Below, one piece after another: positions 1-9,923 of a DNA stretch of 43,893 nt. The DNA comes from Myroides injenensis M09-0166 (GTDB lineage Bacteria > Bacteroidota > Bacteroidia > Flavobacteriales > Flavobacteriaceae), in contig NZ_BAEX01000018.1 in NCBI RefSeq assembly GCF_000246945.1, positions 1-43,893 on the forward strand. The letters run 5' to 3'. Both the position numbers and the translations under genes were made by a program. Position 1 is the stretch's first letter. Each line of letters opens with the position of its first letter. The notes under the pieces were generated by a model. It was not told the origin of the DNA, ran no database searches, and saw only the letters and a list, made by a program, of their open reading frames with translations.

Positions 1-214
1 GTATTCACGAGTATCCTTTTGTTTATAAAGTCATCTTGACTTTTTAGTTTTTCGTAAACACTTTAACTAGCTGAGCAAAAAAAAAGCACCTCACTTTTTT
101 TTATCCTAAAAAACTTATCTAATTAATTTACAGTATTTTATGTTTAAAATAATCTATTGGGGCAAATTTGCAATGCTTGCTAAGGCCCGTATTCATAAAC
201 ATTAGAGCGAAATC

Positions 215-311
215 CTTCAACACTTCTTCAACATTTCCCCATGATTGCTCCATATAGAGGGCTGGTTATTGAAGCAGTCTTGAAGAAGTGTTGAAGCATT
301 GTTGAAAAAAT
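215..311. repeat. 11-bp-periodic inverted repeat
   Basis: Two CTTCAAC cores start at 215 and 226. After a spacer, four cores of the reverse-complement type start at 268 (ATTGAAG), 279 (CTTGAAG), 290 (GTTGAAG) and 301 (GTTGAAA), all spaced exactly 11 bases. Positions 215-231 and 280-296 are a perfect 17-bp inverted repeat, so the region can form a long hairpin or cruciform. No T-run follows directly as in a normal terminator. A related element lies at 43779-43883. The function is unknown. Confidence 0.75.
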
Positions 312-782
312 CATATCCTCTATAGTATTAAAGAGGTATATGGGATACTTGGTTCTACCAATCATTTTAGGCACTTCTATTCAAAAAGATCATTGAATAT
401 TTATGTGAGTAATTTTTAAAAGGTGTAAAAATAAAATGGTTGCAATGAACTAGATGAGCGACAATAAGATGAAGACATCAGCAGTGTTTAGTTTTCTTAA
501 ACTTCTATATCTCTTAATGTTTTTCTATTTAAATCTTCTTTTTGGAAGTGTTAGGGGCGGAACTATATCTAGTTCTACGCTATCTATGTCGAGTACTTGG
601 TACACGGCGTTGTAGGCTTTGTTTATTTAGCGATACAAATTTCTGTCCCCTTTCTATACTTTTACAAAAATCAAGATGGCCTTAATAATTAAGTTACTTA
701 GCTTATTGATAAAAGGATAAAAGTAAAAGAAAACTTTACACATACTTAAAAGTCTGGTAACCTTAAATGCTCGATAGTAATT

Positions 783-790
783 TAATTTTG
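783..790 (+). promoter_or_regulatory. Putative -7 promoter element for the phytase-like gene
   Basis: TAATTTTG fits the Bacteroidetes -7 consensus TAnnTTTG exactly and lies 38 bases before the ATG at 828. No TTG is seen at the -33 spacing, so support is only moderate. Confidence 0.35.
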
Positions 791-827
791 TCATAGGTAG
801 AAATGATAATTAACATACAAGCTGTAT

Positions 828-1889
828 ATGTTCAAAGGTGCAATTTTAAGAGTAGTAGTATTTGTAAGCATTATTCTAGTTTTTTACGCTTGTAGCCAAC
901 GTCTTATTGGTTTAAATGAAGAGAGGATACATCCCGTTTTTTCTTCTGAGTCTACATTTAAAAAAGCTAAAGGAGTTGCTATTTGGGAGAACAAAGCAGA
1001 TTTTAGCAAAAGTTTGATTATAGGAAGTGATGAAGGAGGCTTATATGTTTACGATCTAGATGGCAAATTAGTTAATAAGCACTTAGGACTAAAGAAAGCA
1101 AATAGTATTGATATAGCTTATGATTTTATATTGGATAATCAAGTTATTGATATTGTTGTTATAGGTGAGCTTGAGCGAAAAAAAGTAAGAGTATTTAGCT
1201 TACCAGATTTGATACCTATTGATGTAAGAGGGATTGATGTTTTTGATAATGAGGGAAAATCAGAAGTCTTATTCGACTTAAGTTTATTTAAAGATATTGA
1301 TACAGTAGGAAATGTAAAGCAGTATGTATTGGTAGCAAGTAAAACTAATAATCAAAATGAATATTTTCGACAATATGAACTTATCGATAATGGAAGAGGC
1401 AGTGTAGAAGGAAAGTATATAAGAAAGTTTGGTCAACATATTAGTAATAATAAAAATGTCTCTATTAGTGTAAATGAAAAGGATGGCTATGTTTATTATT
1501 GCGATAACGGAACGGAAATAAAAAGGCATACTGCCTCACCAGATATTATAGATGAAAAGTCTAATGTTACTCTTATTGATAAATTTGATTTTGAGATTGG
1601 AAATATGAAGTTTGTTAATCGTGAAAATGATTATTTACTACTTTCAAATGTTAATAATAATACATTCCTATTTTATGCTAAGGAAGGCAAGGGTGAAAAA
1701 GGAAAAGATATAAAGTTTAAACTATTGGAAGAGCTATATTTATTGACTAAACAAAGTAATGACTTTGCAATTTCACTAAAGAATTTTGGTGGGAAGTTTT
1801 CAAGAGGATTGTTTATTGGAAAAGGGGATGATAGAAAATATCAGTATTATGATTTAGGTCTAATTAGTGATTATATTGCTTTACAATAA
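828..1889 (+). CDS. Beta-propeller phytase-like lipoprotein
   Basis: This 353-residue protein has an N-terminal signal peptide with a lipobox-like FYA-C (Cys22), so it is probably membrane-anchored outside the cytoplasm. Residues about 45-130 resemble the first blades of 3-phytase (beta-propeller phytase), with the tract S-K-S-L-I-I-G-S-D, then G-L-Y-V-Y-D-L-D-G-K, then N-S-I-D-I-A-Y-D-F. Family enzymes release phosphate from phytate using calcium-binding acidic residues. The usual start of the domain, D-D-P-A-I-W, is replaced by K-G-V-A-I-W here, and the C-terminal half is too diverged for me to place the calcium ligands. It may be a phytase, a related phosphoesterase or a non-catalytic propeller. 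It stands alone between the left flank and a bidirectional terminator. Confidence 0.6.
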   Translation: MFKGAILRVVVFVSIILVFYACSQRLIGLNEERIHPVFSSESTFKKAKGVAIWENKADFSKSLIIGSDEGGLYVYDLDGKLVNKHLGLKKANSIDIAYDFILDNQVIDIVVIGELERKKVRVFSLPDLIPIDVRGIDVFDNEGKSEVLFDLSLFKDIDTVGNVKQYVLVASKTNNQNEYFRQYELIDNGRGSVEGKYIRKFGQHISNNKNVSISVNEKDGYVYYCDNGTEIKRHTASPDIIDEKSNVTLIDKFDFEIGNMKFVNRENDYLLLSNVNNNTFLFYAKEGKGEKGKDIKFKLLEELYLLTKQSNDFAISLKNFGGKFSRGLFIGKGDDRKYQYYDLGLISDYIALQ

Positions 1890-2016
1890 TTAAGACCATT
1901 GTATTATATAGAGTGTTTAAGAAAAATTTGTTTTTTTTGGTTTTTGTCAATTAATGCCTAAGTAATTGTAAAAGGGATAGGTGAATAAATTAGGCTATTT
2001 TGAGTTCTTTACTGTG

Positions 2017-2046
2017 AAAAAGGCTGCCCTACGGCAGCCTTTTTTG
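2017..2046. terminator. Bidirectional intrinsic terminator
   Basis: An 8-bp GC-rich stem, AGGCTGCC (2021-2028) with GGCAGCCT (2033-2040) and loop CTAC, is flanked by an A-run on the left and a T-run on the right. It can therefore end transcripts from both the phytase-like gene and the convergent efflux operon. Confidence 0.85.
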
Positions 2047-2159
2047 GCGTGTTTTGTTGTTTGAGAGTTTGGCTATTTAGCAACACTATAATAATTTGGC
2101 TGTTAGTTGATTGAGAGAATTGAGAGAAACTCTTAATCTATCTATTATAGTATTGTTTT

Positions 2160-3632
2160 TTATTTCCATCCTCCTCCAAGAGCTTTGTATAATTTCACTC
2201 TTGAAAGGAGTTTGTTTTGCTTGAATTTGTTTAAATTTAACTCACTATCAAGCATATTTTTTTGTGCATTAATTACCTCTATATAAGTTGCATATCCACT
2301 ATTAAAAAGCAAGTTTGACTGTTTTACCCCTAATCTAGAAGTAGATACTTGTTCTTCTGCTATTTCAATTTGTTCATCTACAGTATTTGATTCCACTAAT
2401 GCATCAGTTACTTCTGTTATAGCAGTATAAACAGTTCTTTGTAAATCAATCTCCGCTTGTGTACGCTCTATTTTTGCAACTTCAAAATCAGTTTTTAGTT
2501 TTCTTTTATTAAAGATAGGAGCTGCTAATTTTCCTACCACACTTCCAAATAATGAACCAGGTATGTTAAACCAATTTTCACCTAGCATACTATTTAATCC
2601 ACCTGCTACATCAATGGATAGAGAAGGATATCTGCTTGTCTGTGTTACTCCAACTATAGCATTTTTAGCTTTTAAATCTAATTCAGCAGCTTGGACATCT
2701 GGTCTTTGGCTTAGCATATAAAGTGGAACACCAGTAGTCAAGGTTTCATTAATTCTTACATCTGCAAGTTTTGCGTTTCGTTCAATATTATTAGGAAGTT
2801 GACCTGTTAACAATGATAACGCATTTTCTTGAGCTGCAATTTGCTGTTTTAAAGAAGGTATTAATGCTTTAGCAACTAACATCTGGTTTTTTGTTTGTTG
2901 AATCGCTAAAGAGGTAATTTGACCAGCATCTCTTTGTAGCTGTACAATCTTCAATGTATTCTTTGTCAATTCGTAGTTAGTTTCAGCAACTTCCATTTGT
3001 GCATCAAGCAACAGTAAATTGTAATATCCTTCTGCAATTTGCGTAATTAACTCTGTTTGTACAGCTTTTCTTGCTTCATGCGTTTTTAAGTATTCAGCTA
3101 AAGCAGCAGCACTTTGACTTCTTATTTTACCCCAAATGTCTAATTCCCAGCTTAACCCCAATGTAGAAGTATATTGTGCAGAATTGACATACATATTTTC
3201 AGGTGCATCTTTTCCTTTATGCTCGTAATATTTAGATGCAGGTGATCCATAATAATTTTTAGATCTATATTGGTAACTTACATTTCCTGCTTCTAGGCCA
3301 AGAGAAGGGAGCCACTCTAGCTTTGCTTGTCGTGCTTTCTGATCAGCTATTTCAATATTCTTGATAGCATCTTGCAAATCAAAGTTATGTTCTAGTCCTT
3401 TTTCTATTAATGTAATTAATTGTTCGTCCTCAAAGAAAGTCTTCCAATCAATATCTGCTATTCCAACAGAATCATTTTCTGCTCCTAGTGTATCCTGACC
3501 TCTGTAAGAGTCAGGAATATCTAGTTTTGGAGCTTTATAATTCGATTGGGGGGCACAAGAGTTTAATAGTATTGCTCCTGATACCAATGAAGTATAAAAT
3601 GTATATGTTAATATTCTTTTTGAGCTTTTCAT
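2160..3632 (-). CDS. RND efflux outer-membrane lipoprotein (TolC/OprM-NodT family)
   Basis: This 490-residue outer-membrane factor forms the exit duct of a tripartite RND pump. The signal peptide ends in a lipobox L-N-S-C (Cys26). Two OEP repeats follow, in the family's usual order: a long helical region around residues 60-260 and a second around 290-480. The tract Y-M-L-S-Q-R-P-D-V-Q-A-A-E-L-D-L is typical of NodT-type factors, which have a similar length (450-500). It is the last gene of the operon, 10 bases after the pump gene, so it is almost certainly co-transcribed and translationally close to it. Confidence 0.93.
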   Translation of the reverse strand: MKSSKRILTYTFYTSLVSGAILLNSCAPQSNYKAPKLDIPDSYRGQDTLGAENDSVGIADIDWKTFFEDEQLITLIEKGLEHNFDLQDAIKNIEIADQKARQAKLEWLPSLGLEAGNVSYQYRSKNYYGSPASKYYEHKGKDAPENMYVNSAQYTSTLGLSWELDIWGKIRSQSAAALAEYLKTHEARKAVQTELITQIAEGYYNLLLLDAQMEVAETNYELTKNTLKIVQLQRDAGQITSLAIQQTKNQMLVAKALIPSLKQQIAAQENALSLLTGQLPNNIERNAKLADVRINETLTTGVPLYMLSQRPDVQAAELDLKAKNAIVGVTQTSRYPSLSIDVAGGLNSMLGENWFNIPGSLFGSVVGKLAAPIFNKRKLKTDFEVAKIERTQAEIDLQRTVYTAITEVTDALVESNTVDEQIEIAEEQVSTSRLGVKQSNLLFNSGYATYIEVINAQKNMLDSELNLNKFKQNKLLSRVKLYKALGGGWK

Positions 3633-3642
3633 TTTTATAGTC

Positions 3643-6600
3643 TTAATCGTTAGTAATTTTAGCCTTTAGTTTCTCATCCCAAGTTTGGAAGATGAAGAAT
3701 AGTACTGGAATAATAAATATTCCCGTGATCACTCCGAAAATCATACCTCCTGCAGCACTAAAACTAATCGAATGGTTACCTTGAGCCGATGGTCCTACCG
3801 TAAACATCAAAGGTATTAATCCTGCGACGAATGCAAAAGAGGTCATTAAAATTGGTCTTAAACGCATTTTAGCACCTTCTATCGCTGCATCAAATATCGA
3901 CAATCCTGTACGTCGCTGTTGCAAGGCAAATTCTACAATAAGAATGGCATTTTTTGCAAGTAATCCAATTAACATAATCAATCCTACCTGAACATAAATA
4001 TTGTTTTGTAGCCCTGCCAAGTTGACAAATAAAGCTACCCCTAATAAACCAGTAGGTACAGTTAATAAAATAGCAACTGGTAATAAATAACTTTCGTATT
4101 GAGCACATAGTAGAAAGTAAACGAAGATAATACTCAACGCAAAAATCATTATTGCTTGATTACCTGAATCTTTTTCTTCTAATGACATTCCTGTAAATTC
4201 ATATGAATAGTTACCAGGCATTTTAGAAGTTACTTCTTCTATTGCTTTCATTGCATCTCCAGTACTATAACCTTGAGCAGGATTTGCTTTTACTGAAATA
4301 GCATTGTATAAGTTATATCTTGTAACTGTTTGTGGACCCAATACTTTTTTCAGTTTTACTAATGTATTTGCAGGTAGCATTTCACCATCTTTATTCTTAA
4401 CATAAATGGATTTAAAGGATTGAGGATTTTCTCTATACTCAATATCAGCTTGCATATATACTCTGTAAGTACGTCCAAAACGATTGAAATCACCCGCTTT
4501 TACACGACCATAATAGTTTTTGATTGTAGTCATTAACTCTTTAGCACTAACACCAAGAGACTTTGCCTTAACGTAATCAATTTCTAATAGGTATTGGGGA
4601 AAGTTAGCTTTAAAAGAAGTAAACGCATTGTCTATCTCAGGGCGATCGTTTAATTCTTTAATCACTTCATCTGCAGTTTTACTAAATTCATCAAAACCAC
4701 CTCCCATTCGATCTTGCAATACAAATTCTATTCCACCAAAGTCACCAAAACCTTGAATAGTAGGTCTAGGAAATACGTTAAAAGTAGCTTCATTTATTTG
4801 TGATAAATCAGTCTGAATATCAGATATAATCTTGTCAATATTCTTTGTTTTTCCTCTTTGTTTATAAGGTTTTAAGTTAATATAACCTACTGCAAAAGAA
4901 GGACTCGCATTACCGTCGATTGTATTATAACCAGATATAGCTGTCATCCCTTCAATATCCGTTCTTTGTTTTAAAATACTGTCTGCTTTAGCTAATACCA
5001 CTTTTGTACGTGCTAATGATGCACCTGGAGGCATCGCTAAAGAGTATGTAATGAAACTGTCATCTTCTCTTGGTATAAAAGCAGATGGTGTTTTGTATAA
5101 AAAGAATACTCCTATACCAATTATTAAAGCTAAACCTGAAATAGCAACTTTTTTGTTTTGTATTAATTTTTTTATTGTTGCTACATATTTATTTGTAAAC
5201 GCATCAAATGCAGTATTGAAAGAGAAAAAGAATTTTCCACTAACGCGTTGTACTACATTTTTATTTTTATTGGCTACATATTCATCACCAGATGGTTGTT
5301 TTAGAAACAAGGCACATAATGCAGGACTTAATGTTAATGCATTTACAGCTGAAATTAAAATAGCAAATGCTAATGTATAAGCAAACTGTTTATAGAATAT
5401 TCCCGCAGGCCCTTCCATAAATCCAACAGGTAAGAATACTGCTGACATTACTAAAGTAATAGAAATAATCGCTCTAGTAATTTCACTCATGGTAGAAATC
5501 GTTGCTTCTTTAGCTTTCATACCCGTCTGATGCATTTTTTCATGTATGGCCTCTACCACTACAATAGCATCATCCACCACAATACCAATGGCTAGCACTA
5601 AAGCGAACATTGTAAGAACGTTTATAGAGAATCCCATTAGATACATGAAAAATAATGTACCAACCAATGAAATTGGAATAGCAATAGCTGGGATAATTGT
5701 AGATCTAAAGTCTTGTAAGAATAAGTAAACGATGATGAATACTAGAAAGAATGCTTCAAATAAAGTACTTCTTACTTGACTAATTGATTCGTCAATTTGA
5801 TCTTTTACAGAGTAACTGATTTCATAATGTATTCCTTTAGGAAAAGATGTAGAAACTCGTTCTAATACTTTTCTAACCGCAATATCAATATCCCTAGCAT
5901 TAGAACCTGCTGTCTGTGTAATATTCATTGTAAGACCAGGATAACCGTTTACACTATTATCACTACCTACATTGGACGCTCCGAATTCAACTCTAGCAAC
6001 ATCTTTTAACATCAAGACTGAACCGTCAACATTCGTCTTGATCACTATATTTTCATATTCCTCCGGAAGACTGAATCTACCTTTGTGTTTTAATGCCGTT
6101 TCAAATGCTTCTTCAGAAGTCTCACCGAAATTACCAGGGGCAATTTCAAAGTTTTGATCTTTTATTGCCGCAATTACATCTTGAGGAGTTAAGTTATATA
6201 AAGCTAACTTTTCTGGGTTTAACCAAGTTCTCATTGAGTAATCACGTGCTCCAATACGCCCTACTGATGCAACACCAGGTACACGAAGTAATTCACGGTT
6301 GATATTAATCTGTGTATAAGCCTGTAAGAATGTCTCGTCATAGATTTCTTCTGGGTGATCACTATAGAAGTTAATCGTCATAATATTACCACTCTGACGA
6401 GGAGTAACAGAGATCCCATTTTCGTTTACTTCTGATGGCAAATCACTTGCCGCTTTACTTACACGGTTTTGTACGTTTACTGCTGCTTGATCTGGGTCAG
6501 TTCCTGCTTTAAAAAAAACGTTAATCGTACCCGAACCACTATTACTTGCTTTTGAACTAATATAGGTCATATTATCAACACCATTGATTGATTCTTCAAT

Positions 6601-6792
6601 AGGTAATAATACACTCTGTGCTACAGTCTCAGCGTTAGCTCCAGGGTATGAAGTTGAAACTGTTACACTCGGTGGAGCAATTTCAGGGAAACGTGTAATT
6701 GGTAATAATGTTAACCCAACTAACCCTAATAATACGAACATAATCGATATTACAGTCGCTAGTATGGGACGGTTTATGATGGTTTTTAACAT
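3643..6792 (-). CDS. RND multidrug efflux permease (HAE1/AcrB family)
   Basis: This 1049-residue inner-membrane pump uses the proton gradient to drive drugs or other hydrophobic compounds outward. Its length is the AcrB norm. The N-terminus has the typical [18 protein letters not shown], leading into the first porter domain. The proton-relay pair Asp407-Asp408 lies in [12 protein letters not shown] at the same numbering as in AcrB. The partner lysine sits in [13 protein letters not shown] near the C-terminus. Two halves, each with a large periplasmic loop, are evident. The substrate cannot be told from sequence. It is the middle gene of the adaptor-pump-exit duct operon. Confidence 0.96.
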   Translation of the reverse strand: MLKTIINRPILATVISIMFVLLGLVGLTLLPITRFPEIAPPSVTVSTSYPGANAETVAQSVLLPIEESINGVDNMTYISSKASNSGSGTINVFFKAGTDPDQAAVNVQNRVSKAASDLPSEVNENGISVTPRQSGNIMTINFYSDHPEEIYDETFLQAYTQININRELLRVPGVASVGRIGARDYSMRTWLNPEKLALYNLTPQDVIAAIKDQNFEIAPGNFGETSEEAFETALKHKGRFSLPEEYENIVIKTNVDGSVLMLKDVARVEFGASNVGSDNSVNGYPGLTMNITQTAGSNARDIDIAVRKVLERVSTSFPKGIHYEISYSVKDQIDESISQVRSTLFEAFFLVFIIVYLFLQDFRSTIIPAIAIPISLVGTLFFMYLMGFSINVLTMFALVLAIGIVVDDAIVVVEAIHEKMHQTGMKAKEATISTMSEITRAIISITLVMSAVFLPVGFMEGPAGIFYKQFAYTLAFAILISAVNALTLSPALCALFLKQPSGDEYVANKNKNVVQRVSGKFFFSFNTAFDAFTNKYVATIKKLIQNKKVAISGLALIIGIGVFFLYKTPSAFIPREDDSFITYSLAMPPGASLARTKVVLAKADSILKQRTDIEGMTAISGYNTIDGNASPSFAVGYINLKPYKQRGKTKNIDKIISDIQTDLSQINEATFNVFPRPTIQGFGDFGGIEFVLQDRMGGGFDEFSKTADEVIKELNDRPEIDNAFTSFKANFPQYLLEIDYVKAKSLGVSAKELMTTIKNYYGRVKAGDFNRFGRTYRVYMQADIEYRENPQSFKSIYVKNKDGEMLPANTLVKLKKVLGPQTVTRYNLYNAISVKANPAQGYSTGDAMKAIEEVTSKMPGNYSYEFTGMSLEEKDSGNQAIMIFALSIIFVYFLLCAQYESYLLPVAILLTVPTGLLGVALFVNLAGLQNNIYVQVGLIMLIGLLAKNAILIVEFALQQRRTGLSIFDAAIEGAKMRLRPILMTSFAFVAGLIPLMFTVGPSAQGNHSISFSAAGGMIFGVITGIFIIPVLFFIFQTWDEKLKAKITND

Positions 6793-6860
6793 AATATCTT
6801 TTTTTGCAAGGTGAGTTTATACTTGTTCTTTCTTTTTTTCAAATAAAGTAGAGGCATTAA

Positions 6861-8009
6861 TTATTTTATAGGTTTTACATACATCCCTTCAGTTAATTTG
6901 TCGAAGCCTGTTTTAATTACGCGGTCTCCTACGTTTAAACCTTCAATAACAATAAAGTTACTGCCAGAAACGCCATCTAATTCAATAGATTGTAGTTTTA
7001 CTTTATCTTGATTATCAAGTATATATACAAATGTTTTGTCTTGTATAGAAGTGGTAACTTCTTGTGGAATAAGAATTACACTAGGTTTGGTTTCTTTTAA
7101 TTTTACAGTACCAGTGTTTCCTGATCTCATCACGTCTTTTGAGTTAGGAAAAGAAGCACGTAAAGAAATAGAACCAGTATTTCTATTTACTTGTCCATTG
7201 ACCATATCTACTTTACCCTTTTCAGCATATTCATGTCCATCTGCTAATATTAAAGTTACCTCAGGAAGAATTTGCCCAGATGAAGTAATATTTGTGCTAT
7301 CTGGTTTTTTGTCTTTGCTGAAATATAAGAAATCAGATTCACTCATTCCAAAATAAACATATACTTCACTAACGTCTGACAATACAGTTAATGGTTCTTT
7401 GTCACTTTTTGAAACTAAGTTACCTATACGCTTTGGGATTCTTCCAATATATCCACTTACTGGTGCTTTGATAGTTGTATAATCTAAATTAATTTGAGCA
7501 CTAGCAACAGCTGCTGATGCTTTAGCTAAGGAAGCTCTAGCAATCTCATAGTTTGATTTAGCTGTTTCTAATTGTACTTCAGCGATTACTTCATTATCAA
7601 TAAGAGGTTTTAAACGATCAATCTCTAGTTTAGCATTTTTAAGTTTAGCTTTTTCTACATTTTCAGTAGCAATCATATTGTTTAATATCTCTTGGTAAGG
7701 TTGAGGGTTAACTTGAAATAGAGGTTGTCCTTCTTTTACAAAAGAACCTTCATCTATGAAAATTTTGTCAAGTATTCCTTCCACTTGTGGACGGATCTCA
7801 ACGTTTACTTTACCTTCTATATTTCCAATGTAATCTTTCACTGTTATAGCAGTAGCAGTGTCTACTTTAATTATAGGTAATGCTAATGCATTTTCTTTAG
7901 GATCGAGTGTTTTAGAAGAACCAATGTTACAGCTATTGATACCTATTAAAGTTCCAATCATTATCAATGCTGAAATAGCTACTAAAACTGTTTTTTTATT
8001 TGTAATCAT
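6861..8009 (-). CDS. RND efflux periplasmic adaptor (membrane fusion protein)
   Basis: This 382-residue adaptor links the pump to the outer-membrane duct. The signal peptide ends in a lipobox I-N-S-C (Cys27), so it is lipid-anchored. The order is that of AcrA: a first lipoyl half (I-R-P-Q-V-E-G-I-L-D-K-I-F-I-D-E-G), a helical hairpin around residues 105-165, a second lipoyl half (I-K-A-P-V-S-G-Y-I-G), then a beta-barrel and the membrane-proximal domain. It is the first gene of the operon and lies 68 bases before the pump gene. No regulator gene sits next to the operon, which is unusual for an inducible pump. Confidence 0.94.
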   Translation of the reverse strand: MITNKKTVLVAISALIMIGTLIGINSCNIGSSKTLDPKENALALPIIKVDTATAITVKDYIGNIEGKVNVEIRPQVEGILDKIFIDEGSFVKEGQPLFQVNPQPYQEILNNMIATENVEKAKLKNAKLEIDRLKPLIDNEVIAEVQLETAKSNYEIARASLAKASAAVASAQINLDYTTIKAPVSGYIGRIPKRIGNLVSKSDKEPLTVLSDVSEVYVYFGMSESDFLYFSKDKKPDSTNITSSGQILPEVTLILADGHEYAEKGKVDMVNGQVNRNTGSISLRASFPNSKDVMRSGNTGTVKLKETKPSVILIPQEVTTSIQDKTFVYILDNQDKVKLQSIELDGVSGSNFIVIEGLNVGDRVIKTGFDKLTEGMYVKPIK

Positions 8010-8330
8010 ATTTATTAAATACTTTAATGTGTGAAGGTGAGAAAAAATTTCTACTCTAAGTCTAATTCAATATAAGTGCCAAAGTATGTTTTGAGGTAAA
8101 TAAATCTATAAAGAATTGTGTGTAAATATTTGAAATTTAGAAATTTAAGCTTGTTTTTGCTGTTTGTAATAATTTTTTCTCTGCAAAAGTAACGCTAATT
8201 TAGGTTTTGAAAAAGTGTTGCTTTTCGTGGAGGCGTTCTACACTGTGGATATTGTGGAATTATAGAACTTTAGTAAAATGTATCACTTTGTTCACATTTA
8301 TTTTGTCTTTTAAGCTAATTATAGAAATTT
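8010..8330. other. Intergenic region between divergent efflux operon and comM
   Basis: This 321-base gap must hold both divergent promoters. The clearest element is a minus-strand -7 match at 8183-8191. I found no full -33/-7 pair for comM, no regulator gene and no strong operator-like palindrome. A 65-codon plus-strand frame at 8207-8404 overlaps the comM start in another frame and looks spurious. Confidence 0.5.
8183..8191 (-). promoter_or_regulatory. Putative -7 element for the efflux operon
   Basis: Read on the minus strand the site is TACTTTTGC, an exact match to TAnnTTTG followed by the commonly seen C. It lies about 175 bases before the adaptor ATG. No TTG is present at the -33 spacing. 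Confidence 0.4.
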
Positions 8331-9869
8331 ATGTTAACAAAAGTATTTGGGAGTGCAGTATTTGGAATAGAAGCCACTACTATCACAGTAGAAGTACATA
8401 TTGATTCAGGCATTGGATATCATCTAGTAGGATTACCTGATAATGCAATTAAAGAAAGTAGTTATCGCATCGCTGCAGCCTTGAAAAATACAGGATATAA
8501 ACTACCAGGTAAAAAGATAACAATCAATTTAGCACCTGCAAATTTGCGAAAAGAAGGTTCAGCATATGATTTAACATTAGCAATAGGTATTCTTATTGCT
8601 TCCAATCAAATAACTCCTGTTAAAGAAGTAGATAAATATATAATTATGGGAGAATTATCATTAGATGGAAGTGTTCAGTGTATAAATGGTGCTTTGCCCA
8701 TTGCTATAAAAGCTAAAGAAGAAGGATTTAAAGGGGTGTTTATACCTAAAGAGAACCAGAGGGAAGCAGCAATAGTGGAAGGGTTAGACGTATATGGGGT
8801 CGAAAATATAAAAGAAGTGATAGATTTCTTGGAAGGAAAAATACAGTTAGAGCCATTTTATATTGATTTTGAAAAATTCTTTAATGAAAATACTGAAGAT
8901 TGTGATATAGATTTTAAGGATGTAAAGGGGCAAGAGAGCATTAAACGCGCTATGGAGATTGCTGCAGCTGGTGGACATAACATAATCTTGATTGGACCAC
9001 CAGGTTCAAGAAAAACAATGTTGGCGAAAAGATTAGCTAGTATTTTACCACCTATGACTTTAGATGAAGCATTAGAAACCACAAAGATACACAGTGTAGT
9101 AGGTAAAGCTAAAGATTGTGGATTAATGAAAAGCAGACCCTTTCGCAATCCTCACCATACAGCGTCCTCTGTTTCTTTAGTAGGAGGAGGGAGTTATCCT
9201 CAGCCTGGTGAAATATCACTAGCTCACAATGGTGTATTATTTCTTGATGAACTACCCGAATTTAAAAGAGAAGTATTGGAAGTAATGAGACAACCTTTAG
9301 AAGACCGTGAAGTAACAATTTCTCGTGCTAAATTCACCATTACTTATCCTTCATCTTTTATGCTTGTGGCAAGTATGAATCCGAGTCAGAGTGGATATTT
9401 TAATGATCCAGATGCTCCGATGCGTCCCTCACAAGCAGATATGCAAAGATATATAAATAAGATATCTGGACCTTTGCTGGATAGAATTGATATTCATATT
9501 GAGGTAAACCCTGTTCCTTTTGAAAAATTATCTGAAAAACAATTGGCAGAACCTAGTAAAGCTATTAGAGAGCGAGTTATTGATGCTCGTTAGATTCAAC
9601 AATTAAGGTTTAGCGATAACAATGGTATTCATTATAATGCACAGATGACGTCCCCTTTAATACGTAAATATTGTGCATTGGATGAAGTGTCATTAAAATT
9701 ACTAAAGACAGCTATGGAGCGTTTAAATTTATCAGCAAGGGCTTATGACAGAATTCTTAAAGTAGCTAGAACAATAGCTGATTTAGATAATCAAGCTCAA
9801 ATATCTGCACAACATATAGGGGAGGCAATCCAATACAGAAGTTTAGATAGGGAAGGTTGGTTAGGCTAG
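8331..9869 (+). pseudogene. comM: Broken comM/yifB: Mg-chelatase-like AAA+ ATPase with in-frame amber stop
   Basis: In one frame this spans 513 codons, the usual YifB/ComM length. Known ComM proteins are hexameric helicases that help branch migration during natural transformation. The N-terminal ChlI-like fold, the AAA+ core (Walker B L-F-L-D-E-L-P-E-F, then R-P-F-R-N-P-H-H-T) and the C-terminal lid domain are all recognisable. A TAG at 9591-9593 interrupts the conserved tract between D-A-R and I-Q-Q-L-R-F, where relatives have a charged or polar residue. The rest continues in frame as a recognisable C-terminal domain up to 9869. Walker A reads G-P-P-G-S-R-K-T (residues 222-229): the invariant glycine before Lys is Arg (AGA at 9009-9011). 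Two independent lesions suggest loss of function. A truncated 420-residue product could still be made. A sequencing error could explain one change but less easily both. Confidence 0.88.
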
Positions 9870-9885
9870 TACAACTAGAAAATAT

Positions 9886-9920
9886 AAAAAAAGGTCGAGC
9901 AAATTGCTCAACCTTTTTTT
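9886..9920. terminator. Bidirectional terminator after comM
   Basis: A stem AAGGT-c-GAGCA / TGCTC-a-ACCTT with a 3-base loop and one mismatch is flanked by seven A on the left and seven T on the right. It serves comM and the convergent membrane-protein gene that ends at 9924. Confidence 0.8.
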
Positions 9921-9923
9921 GTA

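Larger units (their letters stand above)
1..827. other. Gene-free left flank
   Basis: I find no convincing gene here on either strand. The stretch is AT-rich and broken by stops in all frames. It contains the 11-bp-periodic inverted repeat at 215-311, a perfect 10-bp palindrome GCAAATTTGC at 162-171, and a -7-like promoter element at 783-790. A 53-codon open frame at 454-615 has a hydrophobic stretch but no family resemblance, so it is not called. Confidence 0.6.

Noticed and set aside
454-615. 53-codon frame with a hydrophobic stretch (M-S-D-N-K-M-K-T-S-A-V-F...)
   Set aside because: No promoter at a sensible distance, no family resemblance and an unusual Ser-rich end; likely chance in AT-rich DNA.
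3890-6814. Several open frames on both strands inside the RND pump gene
   Set aside because: They are antisense or out-of-frame shadows of a clearly conserved 1049-residue coding sequence.
9591-9593. Amber codon in comM as a recoded sense codon or programmed read-through
   Set aside because: No evidence of amber recoding elsewhere in the window, and the separate Walker A lesion fits gene decay better.
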